A stretch of 64,000 nt of DNA from assembly GCA_948146395.1 (NCBI GenBank), contig OX411547.1:33249368-33313367 (forward strand). The letters are read 5' to 3'. This document shows positions 23,039 through 33,792 of the stretch, in pieces. The notes under the pieces are model-generated. The model searched no databases. It was not told where the DNA came from and worked only from the letters and a program-made list of their open reading frames with translations. The number at the start of each line of letters is the position of its first letter. Within the stretch, counting starts at the first letter, position 1. Position numbers and translations under genes: made by a program. The stretch is from Fragum whitleyi. Lineage: Eukaryota > Mollusca > Bivalvia > Cardiida > Cardiidae.

Positions 23039-23390
23039 CATTGCCTACCAATGACATCCTCTTTATTTTGTGTCAATAACTATATTTGCAGATAAATGAT
23101 GATAGAAAATCTGAGCTGGTATGCCATGTTGATAGCCAGGGGGTCAAGGCCAGCAATCCTGAAATTGTGGAATGACAGGACTTTGATTCAGATTTGTGCA
23201 ATACTGTTCTAACTCTATTTCTGTCTTTCTATCTTAGTCTTTTTTTTTGGTAGAGATGCACTTCTTTTTTTCAAAGCAAATATTTATCTAAATTGTATAA
23301 ATAAAATGCTTTCATGGCTTATTACATCTTACTTGATAATGATAGCTTCCTTTTAAAGGAATCATATTACAGAATAATGGAACAAACCAT

Positions 23391-23518
23391 CTCTGCATTT
23401 AGGATGACATAAAGGTGCAAACTGTTTTGCAAATTAAGCCCTGCTTTGCACATGCTCTTTCGTGCAAAGCAGGGTATAAATTGCAAGCAGTTTGCTCCAT
23501 TTTGTCATCTTGATTGCA
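23391..23518. mobile_element. Foldback element, copy 2 (gcaaagcagggtataa)
   Basis: 'catttaggatgacataaagg' and 'ttttgtcatcttgattg' with the centre 'gctttgcac...gtgcaaagc'. Same family as 11690-11816. Confidence 0.6.
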
Positions 23519-23599
23519 GGGAAGGTCAAACATCAAAGCTTCACAGGCTGATCACAGTCTTTATTGGGTTCAGTTGTCAAACTATGGGAAATTGTCATG

Positions 23600-24165
23600 C
23601 ATTTTCATGAGCTTAAGCATATTATAAGTCAATGGCTCAGGTCAAAACACTTGTAACTGCCTATATGCTTATAGGCAGTTATATCTGTTTTGCGCAGGCC
23701 ATATAAGTGACAAAATAATACTATTAAATCAATGCACAACAGCATTCCTCTGGAGCTGAGACAAGTAACAACTCTATAACTAAGTACAAAACACTTGTAA
23801 CTGCCTACATGTTTGGTACTTAGCCATCAAATGGACAAAAAAATACTGGTATTCAGTACACTACAGCATTCCTCAAGAGCTGAAACATGTTACAAGTCCA
23901 TGGCTCAGAACAAAACACTTGTAACTGCCTATATGGTTATAGGCAGTTACATCTGTTTGGTACTTAGCCATCAGTGGACAAAATAATTCTGGTATTCAGT
24001 GCACACCAGCATTCCTCTTGAGCTAAAGCACATTACAAGTCCTTGGCTCATCACAAAGCACTTGTAATTGCTTATATATTTATAGGCAGTTCCGTCTGTT
24101 TTGTGCTGAGCCATCAAAGTGTGAAAACAATACTATAAATCAGCTTAAATCAGCGTTCCTCTGGA
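23600..24165. repeat. ~140-bp tandem array (4 copies), each with a P75 palindrome
   Basis: P75 palindromes at about 23633-23703, 23778-23830 (shortened), 23903-23972 and 24045-24115 are separated by the same spacer, 'acagcattcctctggagctg...acaagtc'. Spacer and palindrome repeat together, so the array amplified after P75 had inserted. Confidence 0.8.
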
Positions 24166-25202
24166 AGTATTTTTGTAAATTATGTTGATTTTTTATTTTA
24201 TTTATTGTTATACAAACATTCCGTCCAATTACAAAATGTAGTAAGTATTAAATGAGAATTATATTTATTATTGTTAAAGACCTAGTTTTAACCAATTGTT
24301 GTTGTATTCCATGAATATTTTTATGTCAGTCTCAACTCTTTAATTTCTAAACATCCAGGTATAATTGGTTATAAACTGTATTTTGCAACCATGATATCAT
24401 TTAAAGAATTTCAACCTTATTTGAATCATGTGAAAGCAGCAAAATAATTTATTTGGATAAAAGAATGGCATTAAATGACGGGTCTGGTTGTTCTTCATAA
24501 CTGCAGCTTAAAAGATGTTTAGCATAAATCAAACTTGTTGTGCTATGAATGAAGGGTTGTTCACTAAGCAGTATGAAAAAAATAAAATTTTGCTAAACCA
24601 CACAAGAAATGTATGAATATAAGACTGTTTGTGAAATTTTCAACTATTTAACATGAGCACCAAATAAAGACTGTGATCAGATTGTGCTGATCAGTCTTTA
24701 ATCTGTGCTCTATAGATAGCTGCTTGTCCAAATGGTCTTCAAAAATCAGCGAATGTTCTTGAGGCATCGTATGACTTTCCAGTCAGCTGTGTGTCTGTCC
24801 TAAAGGCGAGCCCGAACATGTCGGAAATGCCACAAACTGGATCATATTCTTTTCCTTGGAAATTAGAGACTGAATATAGAGAGTCAGACTTTGCTCAACC
24901 ATGTAATTGATACATGGTACAAGTACTAATAGAACCCGAAGTTTCTATCAGAATTTATCTTTACATGTGTAATAGAATTTTGAAGTTCTTTCGATCAAGA
25001 TTTCATTTTTTTCAAGGCAAGGTTCTTTAACACCACTTTGTTCCTTACATTTGTAAGGAACAAAGTGACATTATAGAACCAGTGGCTTGCAAAAGTATGA
25101 AAACGTATCACTAACCTATGCTTTCTGTTGTTATTTCTATAAAATTCTGTGTAATGCAGAAACAAATCCCTGATTACTTGATGATATACTATAGGGATTA
25201 GA
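24166..25202. other. Intergenic, small palindrome only
   Basis: Contains a hairpin at 24655-24712 ('gagcaccaaataaagactg...cagtctttaatctgtgctc') and one at 25022-25062 ('cactttgttcctta...aaggaacaaagtg'). No gene. Confidence 0.45.
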
Positions 25203-25598
25203 CTATCTGGAGGGATCCTAACCATAACAAGTAGGGAACTATCTGGAGGGATCCCAACCATGAAAAGTAGGGTACTATCTGGAGGGATCCCAACCATAAC
25301 AAGTAGGGAACTATCTGGCGGGATCCCAACCATAAAAAGTAGGGTACTATCTGGAGGGATCCTAACCATAACAAGTAGGGAACTATCTGGAGGGATCCCA
25401 ACCATGAAAAGTAAGTTACTATCTGGAGGGATCCCAACCATAAAAAGTAGGGAACTATCTGGAGGGATCCCAACCATAAAAAGTAGGGAACTATCTGGAG
25501 GGATCCCAACCATTTAAGGTAGGGATCTATCTGGAGGGATCCCAACCATAAAAAGAAGGGAACTATCTGGAGGGATCTCAACCATAAAAAGTAGGGAT
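25203..25598. repeat. 36-bp minisatellite, 11 copies
   Basis: The unit ctatctggagggatcccaac + cataaaaagtagggaa repeats at exactly 36 bp. Each copy includes a BamHI palindrome. Since 36 is a multiple of 3, frames stay open on both strands as 12-residue repeats (for example MVGIPPDSSLLF); I do not call a gene. Confidence 0.92.
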
Positions 25599-25926
25599 TC
25601 GTTTGGAGTCCCATTGAAAAACAGTTAGTGTCAACCTATGGGGTATATTTTCTTTTCAGGGCCCAAAATTATAAAACTTTTCTCATTTTCAACTGTGAAT
25701 TTTCTCTAACTTTATTCTAATTTGAATAAATGTATAAATATAAATGATGATATCAATAAGTTGTTATTTGTAACAACCTATTAATATTATCTTTTATGAC
25801 CACACTTTTATTATAGTATTTTAACAGAATTAAAGCATTCATCGCATGTTGACATTCGAGAAATTTCTCAGTTGAGCATGATAAAAGTTTTTACAAATTC
25901 AGGCCAAGATACTGTTAATGCCTTTT

Positions 25927-26002
25927 CGATGGCTTAACACGAAACAGTTGTAACTCCCTATTAACATATAGGGAGTTACAACTGTTTCGCGCTGAGCCAT
26001 CG
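25927..26002. mobile_element. P75-9: near-perfect palindromic element
   Basis: 'cgatggcttaacacgaaaca' and 'tgtttcgcgctgagccatcg' around 'ctattaacatatag'. Confidence 0.78.
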
Positions 26003-26250
26003 TTTTGTAATTTCCAAGTGCCTAATGTATAATTAATTTCAATTTTCACTTCATGTATTTCTATTGATACATGTTCTTGTATATCTCATAAAACCTCTCT
26101 ATAATTTTGTTTTATTTTTTACTATGATTAAAAGCACAATTTACATATCATGTGATTTTCTCAATTTCTGCATATCTGAATGAGTATTAAATCAATGGAA
26201 AAAGTTGTGATATTGTTTTCTCTAATATCTTAACCCTTATCCATTTGAAT

Positions 26251-27660
26251 TTAACCCTTTGCTGTTTAATCCCTGCTTTTTACATGCCTGTGATTTTATG
26301 ATTGATAAAACATTATGAAACAAGAGCTTCACAGAGCGGCGCATATACGCCCGAAGGGGCTTGTTAGTAACCTTGGCTTGTCAGTAACGCGAGCTTGAAT
26401 GATAGCTAAAAATATTGCAAACAGACAGACAGACAGCTGGTGCCATAACATTTAAATATGAAAATATATTTAGTCCTAAGCACAAAAAGACAACCTACAG
26501 AGTCATTATGGCAAGTTTCCTTTCATTCCCATCCATGATGTAGGAGAAAATGAGCCGACAAGAAATTTTGTTTTTTTCATCAACTAAAGGGCAGATAATC
26601 CAAGATAACTCTAGAATAACTGGAGCATTTTTAATTGAAAAGTCTTATTCAAAACGAGACATCATAGAGGGTAATTGTGTCTAGTTTCAGCTCATTTCAA
26701 TTGATAGTTAAGGAGGAGTAGCACACAAAATACAGTGATTTTCGTTACATTCAAGGGCAGATAATTCAAGATTTCTCAGGAATGACTGGAGCAATTTGAA
26801 TTTTAAAGTTCTTATGTAAAACTAGACATCATAGGGAGTAAATGTGTCTAGTTTCAGCTCATTCCCATTGATAGTTTAGGAGGAGTTGCACACACAAAAA
26901 ATAGTGATTTTTCGTTAAATTCAAGGGCAGATAATTCAAGATTTCTCAGGAATGACTGGAGCAATTTGAATTTCAAAGGTCTTATGCACAACTAGACATC
27001 AAAGGGAGTAATTGTGTGTAATTTCAGCTTATTCCCATTGATATTTTAGGAGGAGTTGCGCACACAAAAAACAGTGATTTTTGTTATATTCAAGGGCAGA
27101 TAATTCAAGATTTTTCAGGAATGACTGGAGCAATTTGAATTTCAAAGGTCTTATGCACAACTAGACATCAAAGGGAGTAATTGTGTGTAGTTTCAGCTTA
27201 TTCCCATTGATAGTTTAGGAGGAGTTGCGCCCACAAAAAACAGTGATTTTTGTTATATTCAAGGGCAGATAATTCAAGATTTCTCAGGAATGACTGGAGC
27301 GATTTGAATTTCAAAGGTCTTATGCACAACTAGACATCATAGGGAGTAATTGTGTGTAGTTTCAGCTTATTCCCATTATTAGTTTAGGAGGAGTCGCGCA
27401 CACAAAAAAATTGCTAACGGACGGACAGACCGACGGACAGAAGGACAGACGGACGGACAGACGACTGAGACCATAACATATTACGACCCTTCGGGCGTAT
27501 AAAAAGAAGAAATTGCTTCTGACAAGCAATTTCTTCTTTTTCCACCCTATTTTTTACCCTACAGAATGGTTATTTTTCAAATTAAATCCACGTTAAATTT
27601 TCGTCTGCAAAACCTTTGAATTTGGACAGGTCCAAAATTGTGTAAAACAGGAAAGTGTTC
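26251..27660 (+). mobile_element. H3: H hairpin element split by E3
   Basis: The left part (26251-26320) ends 'aaaacattatgaaa' and the right part resumes at 27503 'aaagaagaaattgcttctga' to 27660. Together they match H1, H6 and H8, so the H element was intact before E3 inserted. Confidence 0.8.
26321..27502 (+). mobile_element. E3: CAAGAG...GTATAA tandem-core element, nested in H3
   Basis: Begins CAAGAGCTTCACAGAGC. The subterminal repeat TATACGCCCGAAGG is inverted as CCTTCGGGCGTATA at the end. The core is 5 copies of a monomer of about 168 bp ('caagggcagataattcaaga'). A GACGGACAGACG microsatellite (27417-27462) precedes the 3' end. Confidence 0.82.
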
Positions 27661-27744
27661 AATTGTATTTCAAACAAATTATTCATTTTTGGGATACTTC
27701 ATATAATCTTGCTAAAATCTTTTCCCACAATAATAAAGAAGAAA

Positions 27745-27805
27745 GCAATTAGTGTGGCTAAGATCAGACTGCACATCTGTGCAGGCTGATCTTTGTCTAT
27801 TTTGT
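27745..27805. repeat. Hairpin with gatcagactgcac motif
   Basis: 'gatcagactgcacatctgtg' folds on 'caggctgatc'. This is the central part of the M2 family without the ends. Confidence 0.45.
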
Positions 27806-27953
27806 CTGCCAAACTTTCTGTTTCGCAAGATTACACTGAATAATATGAGATGGGTAATAGGATTTGTATGAGTTTTGAAAAAAATCCTGGTTTTCCTTTT
27901 GTTCACTCCCAAACTTAAATGGAATTCGAAAGCATGTTGAGGGGTTAGTTAAA

Positions 27954-28530
27954 CAAGAGTGCCGTTGTCACAATATATGCCGCCTCAAAATTGCTTTCTA
28001 CAAAAGATAGCTGTATTGTTGTAAGAGTTTTAATCACCTGTATTGATAAATCAGTTGATGTATCTTGAAGCTATAGTGAGGAATGGTAGCTAATTGTTAC
28101 ACATATGTATAAATATTCTTTGCTATCACTCACATCCCAAATCAGCAAATTACCGTATATATTTGAAAAAGTTAAATAGACTAGAACCTATCTCCAAAAT
28201 GTTCTATATCTCATTGATGTGGACTCACACACCAAAGATTAGATCAATATCTCAAAGGGTATAGAAAAAAGTTCAGTAAACTGAAATTTACTAGAAATTT
28301 TCTAAGTCCAGCAATATCTTCCAGAAAAATCATTGGGCTGGAACCATATTTAAGAATATGCGCTAGGTCAGGTGACAAGGCACACTTTGTGAAAGTTTCA
28401 TCCAAATCTGTCCATAAATGAAAGAGAAGTTGCGTTCACAAGACTTTGACTTACAAACAGACAGACATTCTGACATCGGGACAGCCAGTAAAGCTGATAC
28501 TGATATATGACATATGATCGGGGTGTATAA
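27954..28530 (+). mobile_element. E13: degenerate CAAGAG...GTATAA element
   Basis: Starts CAAGAGTGCCGTTGTCACAA and ATATGCCGCC, and ends GGGGTGTATAA after an 'acagacagacat' stretch. Same layout as E12 but decayed. Confidence 0.6.
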
Positions 28531-28738
28531 AAAATCAAGATGGTCCTAGATCACTCACCTGAGTCTCTTTGATCCCTGGGACATCACATTGATTAAATAT
28601 GCAGATGTCAACAAGGAGATAATTTCTACATAAGATCAATAATGTGGAATGTTTTATGCAAATAGTAAAAAGGATATGCCTGGATACTGCCCTTGTATGA
28701 ACATAGGGCATGTAATCAACAAACTTGATAAAATTCAA

Positions 28739-30811
28739 TAAACCCTTTCCTGTTTTACAAAATTGTGGACCTATCTAAATTCAAAGGTTTTGCAGAAGAA
28801 AATTTAAAGTTGATTTAATTTAAACAAGAGGGCCGTTGGCCCTGGGTCGCTCACCTGAGAAAAAAGCTTCATTACCTAGGTATGTCCATGCAACCGCAGA
28901 AAAAGAGATTTTCACTTATTCAATCAGATAACATTTGAAATAATCCTTCCCTCCCCCCTCTGCTCCTCCCCTGGTCATTATTTATTTAAGCTTTTTTCAT
29001 AAAAGGTCTGTGATCAGCTAATCTATGCCAGATATACAGGCTGAGTCTGAGACTTTTAAAGTTTTCTTTAACGAGTTTATCAATCCATGTCAAATATAAA
29101 ATCTGTAGGGATTCAAAATTCTCAACAAAGCACTCCCCCTCCCCAAGATGCTCTGCACCTGGTGAATCTACAGTCATGATTTTAGCTACTTCAATTAATG
29201 TCCATATGCTGATCATCCATACCAATTTTCAAGTCTGTAGGACTCCTGGTTCATTAGAAGAAGTTTAAAGATTTCAAAAATGATTCAAAGTACTACCCCC
29301 TCCCCGAGACACTCAGTACCTGGTGACCCTACAGTCATGATTTAAGCTATTTTTACTAATGTCAATATATTGATCACCCATGACAATTTTCAAGTCTGTA
29401 GGGTTCCTGATCCATGTGAAAAATAAGGTTAAAGATTTCAAAATGGATCCAAAGTACTACCCCCTCTCCCCTAATGCTCTGCATCTGGTGGCCCTACATT
29501 CATGATTTTAGATATTTTATTAAAGATCCATATGCTGGTCATCCATGCCAATATTCAAATCTGTCAGGCTCCTGGTTCAGAAGAAGAAGATGAAGGTTAG
29601 AGATTACAAAATTTTCACAAAAGTACTACCCCCTCCCCCCCTGGTGTTACGCACCTGGCAGCCCAACAGATATGATTTTAGCTATTTTTATTAAGGTCTA
29701 TGAGCTGATCATCCATGCCAATTTTCAAGTCTGTAGGGCTCCTGGTTCAGAAGAAGATGAAGGTTAAAGTTACAAAATTTTCACAAAAGTACTACCCCCT
29801 AACCCCTGGTGCTCTGCACCTGTTGGCATTACAGTCATGATTTTAGCTTCTTTCATTAAGGTCTATGAGCTGATCCTCCATGCCAATTTTCAAGTCTGTA
29901 GGGCTTGTGTTTCAGAAGAAGAAGAAGGTTTAAGATTACAAAATTTTCACAAAAGTACTACCCTCTCCCCCCTGATGCTCCGCACCTGGTGAATCTACAG
30001 TCATGATTTTAGCTATTTTTATAAAGGTCCATATGCTGGTCATCCATACCAATATTCAAATCTGTCAGGCTCCTGGTTCAGAAGTAGAAGAAGGTTAAAG
30101 ATTACAAAATTTTCACAAAAGTACTACCCCGTCCCCCCTGGTGCTCGGCACCTGGCAGCCCAACAGATATGATTTTAGCTATTTTTATTAAGGTCTATGA
30201 GCTAATCATCCATGCCAATTTTCAAGTCTGTAGGGCTCCTGGTTCCGAAGAAGAAGAAGCTTAAAGATTACAAAATTTACCCAAAGTACTACCCCCTACC
30301 CCCTGGTGCTCTGCACCTGGTGGCCAAATAGATATGATTTTAGCTATTTTAATTCAGGTCTATGAACAGATCATCCATGCCAAGTTTTAAGTCTGTAGGA
30401 CTAATGGTTGAGAAGAAGAAGAATTTTAAAGATTTTCTTAAAATTTCACCTTTTGTTGCCATAGCAACCAGAGTTTTTCATGGATTTCAATTCTTTTAGC
30501 TATTTTTGAAGGGGACCACCTAAGCAACATTTTTGTAAAATTTGGTGTTAATTGGCCCAGTAGTTTAGGAGGAGATGTCGTTTAAAGAAATTGTTGATGG
30601 ACGACGGACGACGACCGACGGACGGACGCCGGATGAAAGGTGATCACAATAGCTCACATGAGCACTTCGTGCTCAGGTGAGCTAAAAATAACCATTCAGT
30701 AGGGTAGAAAATAGTGCGGAAAAAGAAGAAATTGCTTCTTTTTTCACAAAATTTTCTCAATCATAAAATCACAGACACATAAAAAGCAGGGATTAAACAG
30801 CAAAGGGTTAA
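28739..30811 (-). mobile_element. H4: H hairpin element split by E4
   Basis: Antisense H element: 'accctttcctgttttacaaa' at the left and 'aaacagcaaagggtta' at the right. The interruption begins after 'gatttaatttaaa' and ends at 'aaataaccattcagtagg'. H7 (51479-51706) shows the empty site. Confidence 0.8.
28825..30685 (+). mobile_element. E4: CAAGAGGGCC...GAGCTAA element, nested in H4
   Basis: 5' hairpin GGGCCGTTGGCCC, subterminal GCTCACCTGAG inverted as CTCAGGTGAGC at the 3' end, 3' hairpin GAGCACTTCGTGCTC, end CTAA. The core is about 9 degenerate copies of a monomer of about 165 bp ('aagtactaccccctcccccc', 'gattttagctatttttatta'). A GACGGACGACGACC tract lies at 30599-30630. Confidence 0.85.
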
Positions 30812-31170
30812 ATGTATCTATCATGAAAAGTCCCTGCCTTCTGGTTTCAGAGAACAAGTTTTTAAGATTACCTCCTTTGTAGTTATGTAAAATGCGGTGG
30901 GCCCATTCAGACTCCAGGGGCATGACATGAAAACATTGGTAGAGGTCTACTATATAATGTTACATATAATTGAAATATAAAAGATGTCTGCCTTTTGGTT
31001 TTACAGATTTTACAAATTTCCAACTTTGTTTCTAAGTAAAATGGGATGCACCCCTGCTGAGACAAATCTGACCCCTTGGGTAGGATGTGAACAAAATTGG
31101 TAAAGGTTCACTAGATTATGCCACATACCAATACATAAAAGCTCTCTGCCTTATGGTTTCAGAGAAGATT

Positions 31171-31418
31171 TTAACCCTTGTCATGCTGAACCCGGAATAT
31201 TCCTGCCTTGGCAGGAGCTATAGACAAACATCAGCCTGCACATAATGTGCAGTCTGATCTTTGTCTATACCACATGTTTTCTTTTTTTCGAAACAAGAAA
31301 AGCTTAAAATTAAATTTTCAAAATGAGTATCAATTGACTTTTAGTGCATGCAGAGCTTTGAGCACTTTGAGATTTTGTTATCATTTTGAACATTTTTTAT
31401 TCAGCATGACAAGGGTAA
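31171..31418. mobile_element. M2d: well-preserved foldback
   Basis: 'ttaacccttgtcatgctgaa' and 'ttcagcatgacaagggtaaa'. Internal 'cctgcacataatgtgcag' hairpin. Inserted in the tandem core around it. Confidence 0.75.
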
Positions 31419-31671
31419 ATAATTTCACATGAAATTTGACCCTAAGAGTTTGATTTGAACATTCTTGAAAAGGGCTTATATGATAATGCTACCTACAAAA
31501 AATAAAGGCTTTCCACCTTCTTGTCTCAGAGAAAAATATTTTTCAAAGATTTTGTAGTTTGCTTCCATGTAAAACAAGATGCGCCCAGGCAGAGCCCAAA
31601 TGTGATCCCAAGGTTATGATATGAACAAATTTCATAGAGGTTCACTAGATGATGCTACATACCAAATATAA

Positions 31672-32576
31672 CTAGAAAGCCATGAATGGCTTGCATCGCT
31701 CCACAGGCTTGAAATTCTTGTAAAAACAAACTTGAAAGAAATGTTTTGACTAGATTTCTAGATATTTGGGGTTTACTGATGTTGAAATGATTTTCAAAGT
31801 TTCAACTATATAACAAATAGAGAAATGACCTCCACTCTTAAAAGACATATTTTTCATCAAATCAAAATAATTTTTGGCTGCATGATAATGGGTCACCCAA
31901 AGATCATACCATTTTTTGGTACACTGATAAAGGGTCACTCAAGGATCATTCCAGTGAAATTTGGTTGATATCCAAAAATTAGATTCTATGAAAATGATTT
32001 TCAAATTTTCCACTATATAACATATAGAGAAATGACCTCTGCCCATAAAATGCACATTTTTCATCCGATCACAATGATTTTTTGTAGACTGATAAAGAGT
32101 CACTCAAGGATCATTCCAGTGAAATTTGGTTGATATCCATCAATTACATTCTGAGAAAATGATTTTCAAAGTTTCCACTATATAACATATAGAGAATTGA
32201 CCTCCGCCCATAAAATGCATATTTTCCAGCCGATCACAATGATTTTTTGTAGACTGATAAAGGGTCACCCAGAGATCATTCATGTAAAATTTAATTGGTA
32301 TCCATTTATTAGATTCTGAGAAAACTCACTTTTTACCATATCTGGAAATTAGCCACGCCCATTAACTCCATGTTTTTCATTGGATCAAAATTTCATTAAC
32401 AACTTTGAAAGAGGGTCATCCAAGGATCATTCCTGTGAAGTATGGTTTGAACTTCATCCAGTAGTTTCTGAGGAGAAGATTTTTAGAGAAAAGTTTACGA
32501 CCGGACAGACAGACGGACGCACGACAGACACAAGGCAATGACAATAGCCCCAGTGGCTTTCAGCCAGTGGAGCTAA
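31672..32576 (+). mobile_element. E10: CTAGAAAGCC...GAGCTAA element
   Basis: 5' hairpin AAGCCATGAATGGCTT, subterminal GCTCCACAGGCTT, core monomers 'gagaaatgacctccgcccat', GACAGACGGACG tract at 32502-32527, and 3' hairpin TGGCTTTCAGCCA followed by GTGGAGCTAA. Same family as E9. Confidence 0.8.
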
Positions 32577-32984
32577 AAACTGTCTTCTTTCTGGTTTCAG
32601 ACAAGAAGATTTTTGAAGATTTTCACTCTTTGATTCTTTGTAATAAGGGATGCACCCAGGTGGAGCCCAAATATGACCCCAGGGTCTTGATATGAACAAA
32701 CTTGGTAGAAGTCCAGTAGATGATGATACATACCAAATATGAAAGAAGTCTGCCTTCTGGTTTCAGAAAAGATTTTTGAAGTTTTTCCTATACTTGAATA
32801 ACTTTGGAAACTTTGACCCAAAGAACATCCCTACCAAGTTTCAATGGCCTACCAGTTTAGGAGGAGAAGATGTTTAAAGAAATTGTGGATGACAAACAAT
32901 GCACATTGCATGACAGACATTTGATAATCAGAATAGAAGGCATTTTAAATTGTTCTTAGCTCAACGTTACTATTCAAGGCAGGG

Positions 32985-33185
32985 ATATTCAGGTCAACTG
33001 GGTGTCAGTTAATGTGCAACTGTGTCAAATCTCTGTTTCTTCTAAAGCTATTGATTTGAAACATTGCACATGCTTCTCTGACCATAATATCAGCCCCTAG
33101 ACAAAGATTCATCACTCTTGGTGTTGAATTTAGTGGAATTTTAAACCCTTTTGGGACTAAAAAATTCTTGATTTAGTTTTTTGCG
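32985..33185 (-). repeat. Single monomer of the E2 core
   Basis: 'tctaaagctattgatttgaa', 'cacatgcttctctgaccata' and 'tagtggaattttaa' match the 177-bp monomer of E2. No E2 ends were seen. Confidence 0.6.
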
Positions 33186-33792
33186 AGAAACTTTTGCATG
33201 CTAGTTAAAAGTAGCCTTGAAAAATGCACTTGTCCACAGGTAGACAAGTCCATGTTGGTCAAGTCCGAAAAGGGAATTTCACACCCCTACTCATAAGGAA
33301 TTCATTGAAACTCATGAGGAATTCATTGATACTTATGAAGAGGAATTTTAGAAAATGAAATTACAAAACACCAAATCAAAGTATATCAACAAGTTCATTC
33401 ATATCAAAATATATACAATTACAAAAAGCATTTGCATATAATGTACAATTACAAAAAATGTATAAAATGATATTGAAAAACATAATTCATTAAAAAGAGA
33501 TGCATTTCGTGTGAATGCAAACCTATTTGCAGATCTTAATCCTGAACAAAAAGTGTTTATGAAACACAAATGCCCTTTAAACAGCATTTTTTTTTAAACT
33601 GTTACCTTAACAGACTGATGACCTTGGTATCTGCAGATGTGTATCATTGAGAACATCATCATAACAAATATGATCATTGTACCTTCCTTCAAAAGTCTTA
33701 ATGTAAAGTAATTGGCTAAAGTTGAGTTTATGGTTAAGTTTTTCGCAGACAGAAAGATGGACAAGGGTAAATCAATATATCCCTATAATAAA

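Larger units (their letters stand above)
30830..32960 (+). repeat. Degenerate tandem core hosting M2d and E10
   Basis: Monomers with 'gtctgccttctggtttcaga' and 'taaaatgggatgcacccc' recur at 30835, 30985, 31125, 31505, 32575 and 32750. This looks like the core of an element whose ends have been lost. Confidence 0.5.

Noticed and set aside
24995..25614. Overlapping open frames on both strands (12-residue repeats)
   Set aside because: Explained by the 36-bp minisatellite; both strands are open for the same arithmetic reason.
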